Source: Halosimplex aquaticum (lineage in GTDB: Archaea > Halobacteriota > Halobacteria > Halobacteriales > Haloarculaceae). Taken from it: a stretch of DNA of 64,000 bases. Position 1 is the first letter of the stretch; every line of letters begins with the position of its first letter. The translations under genes were made by a program, and so were the position numbers. Under the pieces are notes generated by a model. That model had not been told where the DNA came from. It searched no databases and saw nothing but the letters and a program-made list of their open reading frames with translations. The stretch spans positions 1,116,001-1,180,000 of the forward strand of contig NZ_CP118158.1 in assembly GCF_028747785.1 (NCBI RefSeq), in the 5' to 3' direction. Below, piece by piece: positions 1 through 8,280 of this stretch.

Positions 1-1
1 G

Positions 2-157
2 ATCATCGGCGGCGTCCTGATCGGCGACCTCTCCCAGCAGTCCAAGTACAAGAAGCTCATCCGCGAGGAGCGCGAGGTCGCCCAGCACAAGGACCTCCTC
101 ATGGAGGAGGACGTCGACATGGACAAACTCGAAGAAGCGGCGCCCAAAGCCGAGTAA
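2..157 (+). CDS. C-terminal end of an unidentified protein (partial)
   Basis: The window opens inside a gene; 51 codons remain before the TAA. The visible part starts with a short hydrophobic Gly/Ile/Leu stretch that could end a membrane segment, followed by a Lys/Arg/Gln-rich amphipathic stretch and an acidic tail ending in PKAE. This looks like a membrane protein with a cytoplasmic charged tail, but too little is present to name a family. The next gene is on the same strand about 200 bases downstream with its own promoter-like box. Confidence 0.6.
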   Translation: MIGGVLIGDLSQQSKYKKLIREEREVAQHKDLLMEEDVDMDKLEEAAPKAE

Positions 158-190
158 CGTCGCGGGTCGACCCGCTCGCCGCTCCCGTCC

Positions 191-250
191 GCGCTCGTTT
201 CCGTTCTTCCCGCTCGTTTCCGCACGTTTCCGCTCGATTTCCGTCCTTCC
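191..250. repeat. Pyrimidine-rich stretch with roughly 10-bp periodicity
   Basis: Downstream of the partial gene the + strand repeats variants of CGCTCGTTTCC about every ten bases, six times, with few purines. Pyrimidine- and T-rich stretches after a stop codon are usual archaeal transcription end regions, so this may be the terminator region. The periodicity is approximate. Confidence 0.35.
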
Positions 251-323
251 GGCCGAACCGCTATCGCGTTCCGACCGCGTCGCTCCCGGAGAGTCGTCAG
301 ACAGGCTGAATGATATAGATCCC

Positions 324-331
324 TTTAAGTA
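324..331 (+). promoter_or_regulatory. TATA-like box of the membrane protein gene
   Basis: TTTAAGTA lies 23-30 bases before the ATG at 354. This spacing would place the transcript start at or next to the start codon, the common leaderless arrangement in haloarchaea. Confidence 0.5.
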
Positions 332-353
332 AGAGAGCCTACCAATCCGGCTC

Positions 354-1178
354 ATGTCAGTGTCGGTGGGTGACACGTTGGAGGACGCGGTGCAACGACT
401 GATGACCGTCCCGGGGCTCCTGGTGCTGGTCCTGTTCCTCGGATTCAGGCTCACCAACCCGGTGATCTACGAGACGTTCTTCGCGCGCGGGATCGAATTC
501 GCCCTGAGGGAAGCGGGGGGATACTCCATCAGGGAACTGGAACTGGAACTGATCGAGCGCGGGTACGACTTCCTACTTCCGCTCGTCGACGCGGTCGACA
601 AGGCGGGAATGGACGTGTCCTTCCCGGTCGCCATCGCGCTGGTCTCGACGCTCCCTTTCATCGCGGAGCTCCTGCACGTCGTCGGGGTGCGGGCACTGGC
701 GGCGCGAGACCCGAATAGCGTCCCTGTGGACGAGATCACGTCGGGTCTGCCTGGTGCATACGTGAAGTCGCTGGTCGCGAACTTCATCGCGCTGGTGTTG
801 ATCGTCCTCGGGACGCTGTTCTTCCTGGTCCCGGGTATCGCGCTGGCGGTCCTGTTTTTCTTCGTCCGCCACCGGATCGCGCTGGCCGGCGACGGGGTCT
901 TCGAGGCTATCTCCCAGAGCTACGCGCTGGTGAAAGAGAACGCCACCCAGATGATCGTCCTCGGGATCGTCTTCTGGCTGTCGTGGGGCGTCGCGTGGTT
1001 CGTCGCCGGGCTGATCCCGCTCGGCGACCTCAGCGGGCCGTTCCGTCGGGCGGTCGAGACGGGCGTCATCGTCTTCGGCATCTCGATGCTGACGAGCGCG
1101 TACCTGCAGGCGGTCGGCGGCGTCGCAGGACAGGCGAGCGCCGCGCCGGCCGGCCAGAGCGACCGCCTCGGGGCCTGA
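354..1178 (+). CDS. Multi-pass membrane protein of unknown function
   Basis: A 274-residue protein with about five or six hydrophobic segments: near residues 18-32, 90-108, 140-170, 200-225 and 235-255. Between the first two lies an amphipathic region rich in Glu and Leu. The pattern resembles the membrane regions of glycerophosphodiester phosphodiesterase-like and YciC-like integral membrane proteins that are common in haloarchaea, but I see no catalytic motif. The C-terminus is a short Ala/Gly-rich tail. The ATG at 354 is chosen because a TATA-like box sits at leaderless distance. It is followed 38 bases later by an unrelated small gene on the same strand. Function is unknown. Confidence 0.8.
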   Translation: MSVSVGDTLEDAVQRLMTVPGLLVLVLFLGFRLTNPVIYETFFARGIEFALREAGGYSIRELELELIERGYDFLLPLVDAVDKAGMDVSFPVAIALVSTLPFIAELLHVVGVRALAARDPNSVPVDEITSGLPGAYVKSLVANFIALVLIVLGTLFFLVPGIALAVLFFFVRHRIALAGDGVFEAISQSYALVKENATQMIVLGIVFWLSWGVAWFVAGLIPLGDLSGPFRRAVETGVIVFGISMLTSAYLQAVGGVAGQASAAPAGQSDRLGA

Positions 1179-1216
1179 TCGAAGCCGTTTTCCACCCTGC
1201 TGTCCGTCTGTCGAGT

Positions 1217-1633
1217 ATGGACAGCGGCGGCAGCAGCGACATGACGCTCGCGTTCGACCTGGACGCGCTGAAGGAACTGGCATATCCCGACCGAGTGTTC
1301 CAGGACGCGCGCCAGTGGAGCGAGTACGTCGGCGTCGTCTCCGAACAGCCGACCTACGTCGTGACGAACTTCACGCGCAAACACCGGATCCGCCAGGACT
1401 TCTTCTCGGGGCCCCGCTCGCGCGCCGAGAGCCTCGAGAACGTCAAACGCCAGTTCGGCACCGAGCGCCACGTCTTCGTCGGCACCGGCGACGAGGACGC
1501 CGACCTGGCCGAGGAGGTCGACTGGGAGTACCTCGCCGTCGAGGACGCCGCCGAGGCGGCCGACTGGGAACTGGGCGAACCCGAGGTCCCCGAGGACGCG
1601 GCCGGCGACGACGAGCGCGACGACTGGCCCTGA
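1217..1633 (+). CDS. Haloarchaeal conserved protein (DUF7124-like)
   Basis: A 138-residue acidic protein. The N-terminal half (residues 9-85) is compact, with a basic NFTRKHRIRQDFF segment followed by SGPRSR, which looks like a nucleotide- or phosphate-binding surface. The C-terminus is a low-complexity Glu/Asp/Ala tail. I recognise it from memory as a family restricted to haloarchaea (DUF7124); no function is established. An open frame continues upstream of 1217, but the protein pattern and acidic composition begin at MDSGGSSDM, so this ATG is used. Confidence 0.75.
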   Translation: MDSGGSSDMTLAFDLDALKELAYPDRVFQDARQWSEYVGVVSEQPTYVVTNFTRKHRIRQDFFSGPRSRAESLENVKRQFGTERHVFVGTGDEDADLAEEVDWEYLAVEDAAEAADWELGEPEVPEDAAGDDERDDWP

Positions 1634-1809
1634 ACCGGCGTTCCGGCGCGGGCGAGCGCCGTGCCCGCGCGGTGAGAGGCGGCGGCGATTCGCCTGCTCG
1701 AATTCCGTTCGTCCGCGTTTTCCGTTGATTCTGGGTGATCGTCGACGCTTGCTGTTGCTTGGAGTGGACTTTCTAACTGACATTCCCATCGGCCGAACGG
1801 AACGGCACA

Positions 1810-2736
1810 ATGTTCTATCACGAAGGAGACCAGCTCCAGTATCAGGTCGAAGTCGAGGAACCGGACCCGGAGTTCGCGAAGATGCTCCAGGAAGGGATCG
1901 GCGGCGTCGAGGGCGAGCTCCGCGTGGCGTTGCAGTACATGGCCCAGGCGATGGGGCTGCCCAAGACGGAGAAGTTCAAGCCGTATCGGCGCGCGCTGAT
2001 CGACACGGCGGCCGAGGAGTTCGGCCACATCGAGATGTACGCGACGGCCATCCACAAGAACCTGCAGGGGTCGTCGACGTCCGTCGGCGGGGATCCGACG
2101 AACTACCAGCCGCGACAGTACCTCACGGCGGGGCTGAACCCGCTGTTCACCGACGCGAACGGCACGCCGTTCAACGGGAACTACGTAATGGCGAGCGGCA
2201 ACCTCGCGGCGGACATGACCGCCAACATCGCCGCCGAGTCGACGGGGCGCCAGCTCGCCTGTCGGCTGTACAACATGACCGACGACCCGGGGATGAAGGA
2301 CATGCTGTCGTACCTCATCGCCCGCGACACGATGCACCAGAACCAGTGGATACAGATCCTGAAGGACCTGGGCGACTCCGAGGCGGCGTTCGACGCGTTC
2401 CCGATCCCAGACAGCTTCCCCGACGAGGCCGAGAACCAGGAGTTCAACTACGCGTTCATGTCGACGAACCTCGACGAACAGCCCGACCCGGAGACGCCGT
2501 GGACGACGGGCATTTCGCCGGACGACGAGGGGACGTTCTCGTACATCACCCAGCAGGACCTCGACGGGTTCGACCCGAAGATCGAGAAGTCCGACCCGGC
2601 GACGTTCAACAGTCCGGTCCCGCAGGGCGAAGACACGCTGGCGACGGAAGAGAACGGCGGGGGAACGGACACCGGGACTGACACGGGAACGGACACCGGG
2701 ACTGACACCGCAACCGACTCCGGGGGCGGCGAGTGA
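1810..2736 (+). CDS. Manganese catalase
   Basis: A 308-residue dimanganese catalase that splits hydrogen peroxide to water and oxygen without haem. The ferritin-like four-helix core carries the expected metal ligands: Glu36 in GVEGELRVALQYM, Glu70 and His73 in EEFGHIE, Glu143 in NIAAEST and His176 in DTMHQNQW. The start MFYHEGDQLQY is typical of the family. After the core, the last ~25 residues are a Thr/Asp/Gly repeat encoded by an exact 24-bp duplication. The gene for a Tat-exported PstS-like protein follows after 12 bases, so the two are probably co-transcribed. A cytoplasmic role in peroxide defence is the usual assignment. Confidence 0.95.
   Translation: MFYHEGDQLQYQVEVEEPDPEFAKMLQEGIGGVEGELRVALQYMAQAMGLPKTEKFKPYRRALIDTAAEEFGHIEMYATAIHKNLQGSSTSVGGDPTNYQPRQYLTAGLNPLFTDANGTPFNGNYVMASGNLAADMTANIAAESTGRQLACRLYNMTDDPGMKDMLSYLIARDTMHQNQWIQILKDLGDSEAAFDAFPIPDSFPDEAENQEFNYAFMSTNLDEQPDPETPWTTGISPDDEGTFSYITQQDLDGFDPKIEKSDPATFNSPVPQGEDTLATEENGGGTDTGTDTGTDTGTDTATDSGGGE
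2661..2708 (+). repeat. Two exact 24-bp tandem copies in the catalase tail
   Basis: GGGAACGGACACCGGGACTG plus ACAC occurs twice back to back, encoding the GTDTGTDT repeats of the catalase C-terminus. The copy number could change by replication slippage without breaking the frame. Confidence 0.85.
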
Positions 2737-2748
2737 ACGGAGTCCGCG

Positions 2749-3582
2749 ATGACCGAACGTGAGCCAGCGGCGGACGACGGCGGCCCCGGGTCGGTCTCGC
2801 GGCGCGACTTCCTGCTGACGACCGGGACGGTCGCCGGCGCCGGGCTGTCAACGGCGGCAGTCACCGGTCGCGGCGCGGCCGCGCCGACGGTCGCCGCGAG
2901 TCCCGCGGAGCACGCCGCTGCCCGGGACGCGGTCAAGCGGGCCGACGCGGCCGTCGCGGTCGAGCGAGCGGAGACCACCGACGGGCTTGAGCGGTTCGCC
3001 GCCGGGGAGGTCGACGCCCTGGTTGGGAGCAGGCCGATGCTTCCCTCGGAGCGCGCTCGCGTCGCGGACGAGGGCGTCGACTACCGGGGTCGCGAAATCG
3101 TCTCCGGCGCCGCCGTGCTTCGGCCCCCGGAGTCGTCGTGGGTCGAGTGCCTCTCGCCGAGCGGTATCGCCGGGACGTGGGCCGGCGACGGGCCGGTCGA
3201 GACGTGGGCGGAGGTCGACTCCGGCGTCTCCCGGATCGCGGGGGCACTGACCCGGACTGTCGAGCGCGGTTCGGAGGGGCCCCCTGGAGGCGAAGCGTCC
3301 TCGGCACCGTCAGCTGACGTGCTCGTTCGCGGCAGTCGGGCGTACCAGTACGCCGTGGGCGCCGGCGGCGTCGGGTACTACGAACCCGGCGACTGGCTGG
3401 TCCGGACGACGGCCGGTGACGTGGACTCGGCGACGCCCGTCGTCCGCCTCGCGTACCTGTACGCCGACCGGGACGCGCTCTCCCGGTCGACCGTCGGCGA
3501 GTTCGCCCGGGCGTACGAGCGACGGGTTGCGGAGGGAATCGGCGACGTCACTTACGCCGAGCGGCCGTTCGGACCGGCGTAG
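2749..3582 (+). CDS. Tat-exported PstS-like substrate-binding protein
   Basis: A 277-residue protein with a twin-arginine signal: SRRDFLLTTG at residues 17-26, then a hydrophobic Ala/Gly stretch. The mature part has the layout of phosphate-binding-type periplasmic proteins: an EVDALVGSRPM segment (like the 'D(I/L)...SRP' region of PstS proteins), a GIAGTWAGDGP segment and a GVGYYEPG segment. There is no lipobox cysteine, so it is probably released or held in another way. It follows the manganese catalase by 12 bases with no obvious terminator. No PstC/PstA/PstB transport genes are nearby, so it may be an orphan binding protein. The ligand is not known. Confidence 0.7.
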   Translation: MTEREPAADDGGPGSVSRRDFLLTTGTVAGAGLSTAAVTGRGAAAPTVAASPAEHAAARDAVKRADAAVAVERAETTDGLERFAAGEVDALVGSRPMLPSERARVADEGVDYRGREIVSGAAVLRPPESSWVECLSPSGIAGTWAGDGPVETWAEVDSGVSRIAGALTRTVERGSEGPPGGEASSAPSADVLVRGSRAYQYAVGAGGVGYYEPGDWLVRTTAGDVDSATPVVRLAYLYADRDALSRSTVGEFARAYERRVAEGIGDVTYAERPFGPA

Positions 3583-3628
3583 ACGACCGTCGCGGGCGCA
3601 GTTCGACACAGACAGCGAGACCACACCG

Positions 3629-3910
3629 ATGACAGGCGAGACAGCCGAGACCACGGGATCTGACGAACCGACCGCAGAGCGCCGCGGAGACGGGCCGGTC
3701 GCCGTCCCGCGGCAAGTCCACTGCGAACTACAGACGCTCGGGCAGATGGGGGTCGACCCCTTCGAGGAGGGGATCCTCGACACGCTCGACCGCTACAACT
3801 TCCACGCGGCTCGGGAGTGGGCGCTCGACAACCCGGACCGGTACGTCCGGGCGGTCCGCGAGGGCACTGTCGACGAGACGTTCGCGGAGACGACCACCGG
3901 CGGCGACTGA
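3629..3910 (+). CDS. Small hypothetical protein
   Basis: A 93-residue protein. Residues 1-30 are Thr/Glu/Gly-rich and probably disordered. Residues 31-80 are likely helical (HCELQTLGQMGVDPFEEG, then LDRYNFHAAREWALDNPDRY). I do not recognise a family. It lies 46 bases downstream of the PstS-like gene on the same strand and may belong to the catalase transcript. The ATG at 3629 is the first one after the upstream stop that gives the acidic N-terminus usual in this genome. Confidence 0.55.
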   Translation: MTGETAETTGSDEPTAERRGDGPVAVPRQVHCELQTLGQMGVDPFEEGILDTLDRYNFHAAREWALDNPDRYVRAVREGTVDETFAETTTGGD

Positions 3911-3996
3911 CGAGCGGATCCGACCGAGAGAGTGCTGGACCAGCCGGCGTCGCCAGCCGAAACCACCGGCGACGACTGGCCTTGACTCCCGCTCGG

Positions 3997-4746
3997 TCAC
4001 ACAGCGCCGTCGAGGCGGTCGAGGACCCGTTTTCTCCCGACGTACACGGCGAGCGATCCGACGACGACGGCCGCCGAGACCGCCGCGAAGACGACGAGTT
4101 CGCCGTCGGCCAGTCGCTCGCCCGCGAACGCCGCGACCAGGAACGAGGGCGTCCGGCCGACGGCGACGAGCGCGAGGACCGTCCGGAGGCGCAGTTCCGA
4201 GAGGCCGGCCACGAAACACAGCAGGTCGTCGGGAAACACCGGCAGGAGGAAGAGGACGAACAGCCCGGCGGCCCCGCGGCGGTCGACGAACCCGTCCCAC
4301 CGGGCGAGCGCCGCGGGATCGACGACGCGTTCGACGTAGGGCCGCCCGTAGCGCCGGCTCGCGGTGAACGCGATCGCCGTCCCGAGGAGGACGCCCACCA
4401 TGCTGTAGACGGTCCCCGCGACCGTGCCGAACGCGTAGCCCGCGCTGGCGCCGATGACCTGTCCCGGGAGCGGTGCGAGGACGACCTGGGCCGTCTGGAG
4501 GCCGACGAACGCGGCGGGCGCGAGGGGACCGAGCGCCGATACTTGCGCTCTGACCCAGATCGGGTCCGTGACCTGCGGAAACAGCGCGAGGACGCTTACC
4601 GTCGCGCCAGCGAGAACGCCGGCGAGCGCGAGGCCGCGGACCAGCGCGTCGCGACGGGCCGCGGGCGAGCGAAACACCCGCGCCGTCGATTGATCGTCCG
4701 CGTCGTCCGCCGAATCGTCGGTGTCGTCGGAACCGGCGGCCGCCAT
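3997..4746 (-). CDS. VTT/TVP38 (DedA-like) membrane protein
   Basis: A 249-residue integral membrane protein of the TVP38/TMEM64 (VTT, formerly SNARE-associated) family. The first ~20 residues are Asp-rich and cytoplasmic. The core has about six hydrophobic segments, with the family signatures LPGQVIGASAGYAFGTVAGT and FPDDLLCFVAGLS, the latter a re-entrant loop with acidic residues. Eukaryotic and bacterial relatives scramble or transport lipids; the substrate here is unknown. It is the last gene of a three-gene unit: its ATG lies two bases after the stop of the PHP gene. A GTG at 4752 overlapping that stop is an alternative start giving two more residues. Confidence 0.88.
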   Translation of the reverse strand: MAAAGSDDTDDSADDADDQSTARVFRSPAARRDALVRGLALAGVLAGATVSVLALFPQVTDPIWVRAQVSALGPLAPAAFVGLQTAQVVLAPLPGQVIGASAGYAFGTVAGTVYSMVGVLLGTAIAFTASRRYGRPYVERVVDPAALARWDGFVDRRGAAGLFVLFLLPVFPDDLLCFVAGLSELRLRTVLALVAVGRTPSFLVAAFAGERLADGELVVFAAVSAAVVVGSLAVYVGRKRVLDRLDGAV

Positions 4747-4748
4747 CG

Positions 4749-5441
4749 TCACAGGAACGAGAGCGTCTTGCGGGTCGCCGCGTTCACCATGCGACCCACG
4801 TAGCGCAGCGCGGGGACCCGCCGGCCGACCGCCTCGGTCCGCCCCGCGCGCATCGCGTCGAGCACGGCGCCATGCGTGACCGATCGCCCGGCGTCGATCG
4901 CCACTTCTGTGGCGGCGTTGCCGACGCTGGCGGCGGTGTGGGCGTCACTGCCACCGAACTCCGGGAAATCGTGCCGGGCGGAGAATCGCTGGGCCTGCGC
5001 GTTGCGGACGTTCGTGAGCGTGTGCGCGTTGTAAACCTCGATCCCGTCGACCGCTTTCACCGCGTCCCGGGCGACGCCGTGGCGGGACCGCTGGAACGGG
5101 TGCGGAACGACCGCGATCCCGCCCTGCCGTCGGATCTCGCGGGCGGTCCGCGCCAGGGGACGGCCGGGTGCCGGCGCGTCGTCGACGCCGATCCCGAGCA
5201 GGTGGCCGTGCGCCGTCGACACCTCGCAGCCGCGGATCACGACTGGGTCGTCTGGGCCGGCGAGCGATTCGGCGATCCGTGCGCCTTCGACGGTGTCGTG
5301 GTCGGTGACGACGACGCCGTCGAGGTCGCTCCGGCGCGCCGCGGCGAGGATGTCCTCGGGCGGCGTCTGGCAGTCGTGGGAAGCGACCGTGTGGAGGTGC
5401 GCGTCGATCCGGACGCGACGAGCGTCGGTTCCGTCGGTCAC
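4749..5441 (-). CDS. PHP-domain metal-dependent phosphoesterase
   Basis: A 230-residue protein of the polymerase and histidinol phosphatase family. Metal-binding motifs are in order: DAHLHT near residue 11, TDHDTVEG, HPF in VVPHPFQRS, and GSDAH near the C-terminal third. The enzyme should hydrolyse a phosphoester in the cytoplasm; its substrate cannot be read from sequence. The GTG at 5441 is preferred because it falls 5 bases after the stop of the upstream phosphatidyltransferase. Another GTG overlaps that stop. The tight spacing on both sides suggests translational coupling and a role linked to membrane lipid metabolism. Confidence 0.85.
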   Translation of the reverse strand: MTDGTDARRVRIDAHLHTVASHDCQTPPEDILAAARRSDLDGVVVTDHDTVEGARIAESLAGPDDPVVIRGCEVSTAHGHLLGIGVDDAPAPGRPLARTAREIRRQGGIAVVPHPFQRSRHGVARDAVKAVDGIEVYNAHTLTNVRNAQAQRFSARHDFPEFGGSDAHTAASVGNAATEVAIDAGRSVTHGAVLDAMRAGRTEAVGRRVPALRYVGRMVNAATRKTLSFL

Positions 5442-5446
5442 GCCTC

Positions 5447-6145
5447 TCACATGTACCCCCAGTGGAGTCCGATGGCGAACCCGCAGGCCACGAGCACCCC
5501 GATCGCCGCGAGCATGTGGCTGCCGTCGGTCTTGTAGGCCTTGTAGTCCGAGACCATGAGCGGACAGGCGGCCGCGATCGTCACCCCCGCGATCCACCCG
5601 TTCCAGGGGGCGACGAACGCCGCGAGGAAGTAGTTCGCGACGACGACGAGGTTCGTGTGGACGACAGTCGTCCCGTGGTAGAAGGAGGTCCCGCCGTCGC
5701 TCCCGAAGCCCTCGCTGTTGTGACGGACCAGCCGGAGGCCACCGAACGAGAGGACCAGAAAGCCGACGACGAGGGAGGCGACTTCGGCGGGAGCGAGGGC
5801 GACGTGAAACAGCAGCGCGCCCGGGACGAGGTAAACGAACACGTCGATGAACGAGTCGATCTGTCGACCGAACGGGGAACTGGCCCCGGTTCGCCTGGCC
5901 CACCAGCCGTCGAGTTTGTCGAGGCCGAACCCGGCGAACATCGCCAGCAGTCCGAGGTTCGGCTCACCCCCCAACAGGAGGAGCGTGCTCCCCCATCCGA
6001 CGAACAGCGCCGTCAGACTCACGTAGTCCGCTCCGGTCAACCGCGCCAACACGTTCGTCCTCCCGCTCGCGTCGTGAACGACCCGGTCTGACTGTTCGAC
6101 CCGGCGCCAGGCGCCCCGCACGGCCCGCAGGAGTGATCCGGTCAT
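5447..6145 (-). CDS. CDP-alcohol phosphatidyltransferase (archaeal phospholipid head-group synthase)
   Basis: A 232-residue membrane enzyme that joins a CDP-activated archaeal lipid to an alcohol acceptor. The family motif D-x2-D-G-x2-A-R-x8-G-x3-D-x3-D is complete: DKLDGWWAR begins near residue 76 and ends with GRQIDSFID. About six hydrophobic segments follow the motif pattern. The family includes archaetidylserine, archaetidylinositol-phosphate and archaetidylglycerophosphate synthases; the acceptor here cannot be told from sequence. It heads an operon with a PHP phosphoesterase and a VTT membrane protein. A TATA-like box lies about 30 bases before the ATG on the minus strand. Confidence 0.9.
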   Translation of the reverse strand: MTGSLLRAVRGAWRRVEQSDRVVHDASGRTNVLARLTGADYVSLTALFVGWGSTLLLLGGEPNLGLLAMFAGFGLDKLDGWWARRTGASSPFGRQIDSFIDVFVYLVPGALLFHVALAPAEVASLVVGFLVLSFGGLRLVRHNSEGFGSDGGTSFYHGTTVVHTNLVVVANYFLAAFVAPWNGWIAGVTIAAACPLMVSDYKAYKTDGSHMLAAIGVLVACGFAIGLHWGYM

Positions 6146-6172
6146 CCCTCGGGCGAACCCACGACGCCGTCG

Positions 6173-6181
6173 AATATAAAA
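6173..6181 (-). promoter_or_regulatory. TATA-like box of the phosphatidyltransferase operon
   Basis: Read on the minus strand the sequence is TTTTATATT, centred about 32 bases before the ATG at 6145. It sits in an AT-rich intergenic patch (6170-6235) that stands out from the GC-rich surroundings. Confidence 0.6.
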
Positions 6182-6246
6182 ATACTCTGAGAATTATTTA
6201 CTCAGTACATGTCTATATAGCTATGTCCGGAACGTAGCTCTCGGCA

Positions 6247-6816
6247 TCACTCTATCTCCGCGACCGACCGGGTCGAGAGGGGTCCGAGGCGGACGTAGCG
6301 GTGCGCGCGCTCGGCGACGAAGCCGTGTTTCTCGAAGAGGGCGCGGGAGGGTCTGTTGTCGAGCGCGACGAGCGCGGTCGCCCGGTCGGCGTCCCGTTCG
6401 CGCGCCCATTGGCATGCGGCGCGCACGAGGGCCGAGGCGACGCCGCGCTGGCGGTGCTCGGGCGCGACGAACACGCGTCTGATGTAGGCGCCGTCGAACG
6501 ACAGGCGCCGTTCGAGCGGGTGGATCCGGTGGGTCGCGTCGGTCGAGCAGAACAGGTAGCCGACCGCTTCGTCGCCGTCGGTGGTCGCGACCACCCGCTC
6601 GCCGTCGACGAGTTCGCCGACCGGGGCGTCGAGCGCTGCGACGCGGCTGGGATCGACCTCGCCGACCGAAACGCCGGAGGGCGGGTCGGGGGACGGGACC
6701 GATTTGGGGTCGGCGACGTACTCGCGCATCCAGGTCGCGGTGACGCCGACCGCCGCGAGCCCGTCGTAGACGGTGCGACCGTACCGGTTCCGGGTGAGCC
6801 GCCAGAGTCCGGTCAT
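6247..6816 (-). CDS. GNAT-family N-acetyltransferase
   Basis: A 189-residue protein. Residues 90-170 form the GNAT acetyl-CoA-binding core: AYIRRVFVAPEHRQRGVASALV is the motif A region (strand plus the R/Q-x-x-G-x-A loop that holds the pyrophosphate), and ALVALDNRPSRALFEKHGF is motif B with the usual NxxAxxLYEKxGF pattern. The N-terminal ~80 residues are less typical. The acceptor is unknown. The gene is followed by the phosphatidyltransferase operon promoter, so it is likely a separate unit. Confidence 0.88.
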   Translation of the reverse strand: MTGLWRLTRNRYGRTVYDGLAAVGVTATWMREYVADPKSVPSPDPPSGVSVGEVDPSRVAALDAPVGELVDGERVVATTDGDEAVGYLFCSTDATHRIHPLERRLSFDGAYIRRVFVAPEHRQRGVASALVRAACQWARERDADRATALVALDNRPSRALFEKHGFVAERAHRYVRLGPLSTRSVAEIE

Positions 6817-6882
6817 CCGTGCGGCGCGTCGCCCGCTCGCAGAATAAAGCTCCGGGTGGCGGTGACCGACGCGCCGACGGGG

Positions 6883-7464
6883 TCATCGGATCGGAAGCGT
6901 CCGCTGGAGGGCGGCGACGACCGCGCCGAGGCGCTTGCGAACGAGGACGTAGCCCGCCGATCCGACGAACAGCGCCAGCACGGTGCCGTCGGCCGATCGA
7001 CCGGTCGCGGTGGAGAGGACGGTGACGGCCGCGAACGGCGCGGCGAACAGCAGGTCCGCCGGCGCGCCGGAGTACGGGACGACCCGCCGCGGTCGGTGCC
7101 ACCGGCCGAGGGCGTGGTTGTAGACGCCCCGTTCCGTCGTCGGGTTCCACGGCTCGTGCTCGGCGCTACCTCCGAGCACGTCGGAGCTCGCGTGCAGTGC
7201 AGCGCCGCCGAGAAAGACGGCCGCGGCGACGGTCCACTGTGTCGGAACGGCGATGGCCATCGCCCCGGCGACGACTGCGCTCACCGGGCCGAGGACCGGG
7301 AAGTGGAGCGTGCGCCGGTGGACCGCGGCGAGGTCCAGGTCCGGGGCGACCCCGCCGAGGAACGCGACCGTCAGGACCACGGGGGCGGACACGTACTCCG
7401 AGAGGACGGGCAGCGCGAGCGTCGCGGCCGCGAGCGCGACGAACCCGTGCGTGGTGGCCATCAT
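6883..7464 (-). CDS. YdjM/DUF457-family membrane-bound metal-dependent hydrolase
   Basis: A 193-residue membrane protein. It has the features of the LexA-regulated YdjM family: an N-terminal THGF with a metal-binding His, GGVAPDLD near residue 37, and later conserved His positions (ALHASSDVLGG and NHALGRWHRPRR). Four or five hydrophobic segments are visible, including a C-terminal one. The family is annotated as metal-dependent hydrolases but the substrate is unknown. Two adjacent ATGs (7464 and 7461) could start it. Confidence 0.8.
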   Translation of the reverse strand: MMATTHGFVALAAATLALPVLSEYVSAPVVLTVAFLGGVAPDLDLAAVHRRTLHFPVLGPVSAVVAGAMAIAVPTQWTVAAAVFLGGAALHASSDVLGGSAEHEPWNPTTERGVYNHALGRWHRPRRVVPYSGAPADLLFAAPFAAVTVLSTATGRSADGTVLALFVGSAGYVLVRKRLGAVVAALQRTLPIR

Positions 7465-7600
7465 AGCGATACGTATCGCTATTGACGGCTGGATACTGAT
7501 AAAGAGCGCGGCGGGCGGGGGCGTTCGGGCGGTGGCGGAGGGGCGCAGGCGGGCGCTCGGTCCGGACCGCGCGGCCGGTCCCGTTCGGTCCCGATCGCGG

Positions 7601-7610
7601 CGTTTAAACG
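7601..7610 (+). promoter_or_regulatory. TATA-like box of the DUF5815 gene
   Basis: CGTTTAAACG is centred 27 bases before the ATG at 7633, at leaderless-transcript distance. It is also a 10-bp palindrome. Confidence 0.5.
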
Positions 7611-7632
7611 GCTGACAGCGGTACCTCCGACA

Positions 7633-8166
7633 ATGGCAGAGCCGCGCGTCCCCGGGAGCGAGGGGGCCGACATCGAGTTGCCCTGCGGCGAGACCGTCGC
7701 CGTCCACGACCTGGACATGGGCCTGCGCGAGTACGAGTGCGCCTGCGGCGACGACCACGCCGTCGTCATGGACGTCCACCCGCTCGGGCGGTTCGTCCCC
7801 GAGTTCCTCGTCGAGGTGCTCACCGAGACCATCGAGACCGCCGACGAGTTCCCCGAGTTCACGACCGCCCACGTCATGGCCAGCGTGATGGAGGAGTTCC
7901 CCCAGGAGGTCGTCGTCGAGGACGTCTCCGAGGACGGCCAGGCCGGGTTTTCGATGGTCTGGCTCACCGACTTCGACGCGCGCCGGCTCCACGAGGTCGT
8001 CGTGGAACTCGTCGTCGAACTCATGGACCACGCCGTGAGCCACGCCGACGACGAGGAGGCCGCCGCGCAGTTCGAGCAGTGGCTCCACGAGTTCGACGTG
8101 CCCGCGTTCGTCGACCAGTACCGCGAGGAGCGCGAGTTCGAGACCGAACACGACTCCGCGGTCTGA
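7633..8166 (+). CDS. Haloarchaeal conserved protein (DUF5815-like)
   Basis: A 177-residue, highly acidic protein. Near the N-terminus LPCGETV and, about 20 residues later, YECACGDDHAVVMDVHPLGRF supply three cysteines and histidines that look like a small metal-binding site. The rest is mainly helical with WLTDFDARRLHEVVVELVVELMDHAVSHA near residues 110-140. I recognise it from memory as the haloarchaea-specific family DUF5815, of unknown function. It stands alone with its own TATA-like box. Confidence 0.78.
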   Translation: MAEPRVPGSEGADIELPCGETVAVHDLDMGLREYECACGDDHAVVMDVHPLGRFVPEFLVEVLTETIETADEFPEFTTAHVMASVMEEFPQEVVVEDVSEDGQAGFSMVWLTDFDARRLHEVVVELVVELMDHAVSHADDEEAAAQFEQWLHEFDVPAFVDQYREEREFETEHDSAV

Positions 8167-8280
8167 GCCGCCCCGAACCCGACTCTCGCTCGGCCGATGT
8201 CTCTGGCTCGTTCGACGCCGCTCGCACGTCTGACGGTCGTCTGACGGCGTTTGATAGTGTCGGCGCCCGGAGGTGTCCGC

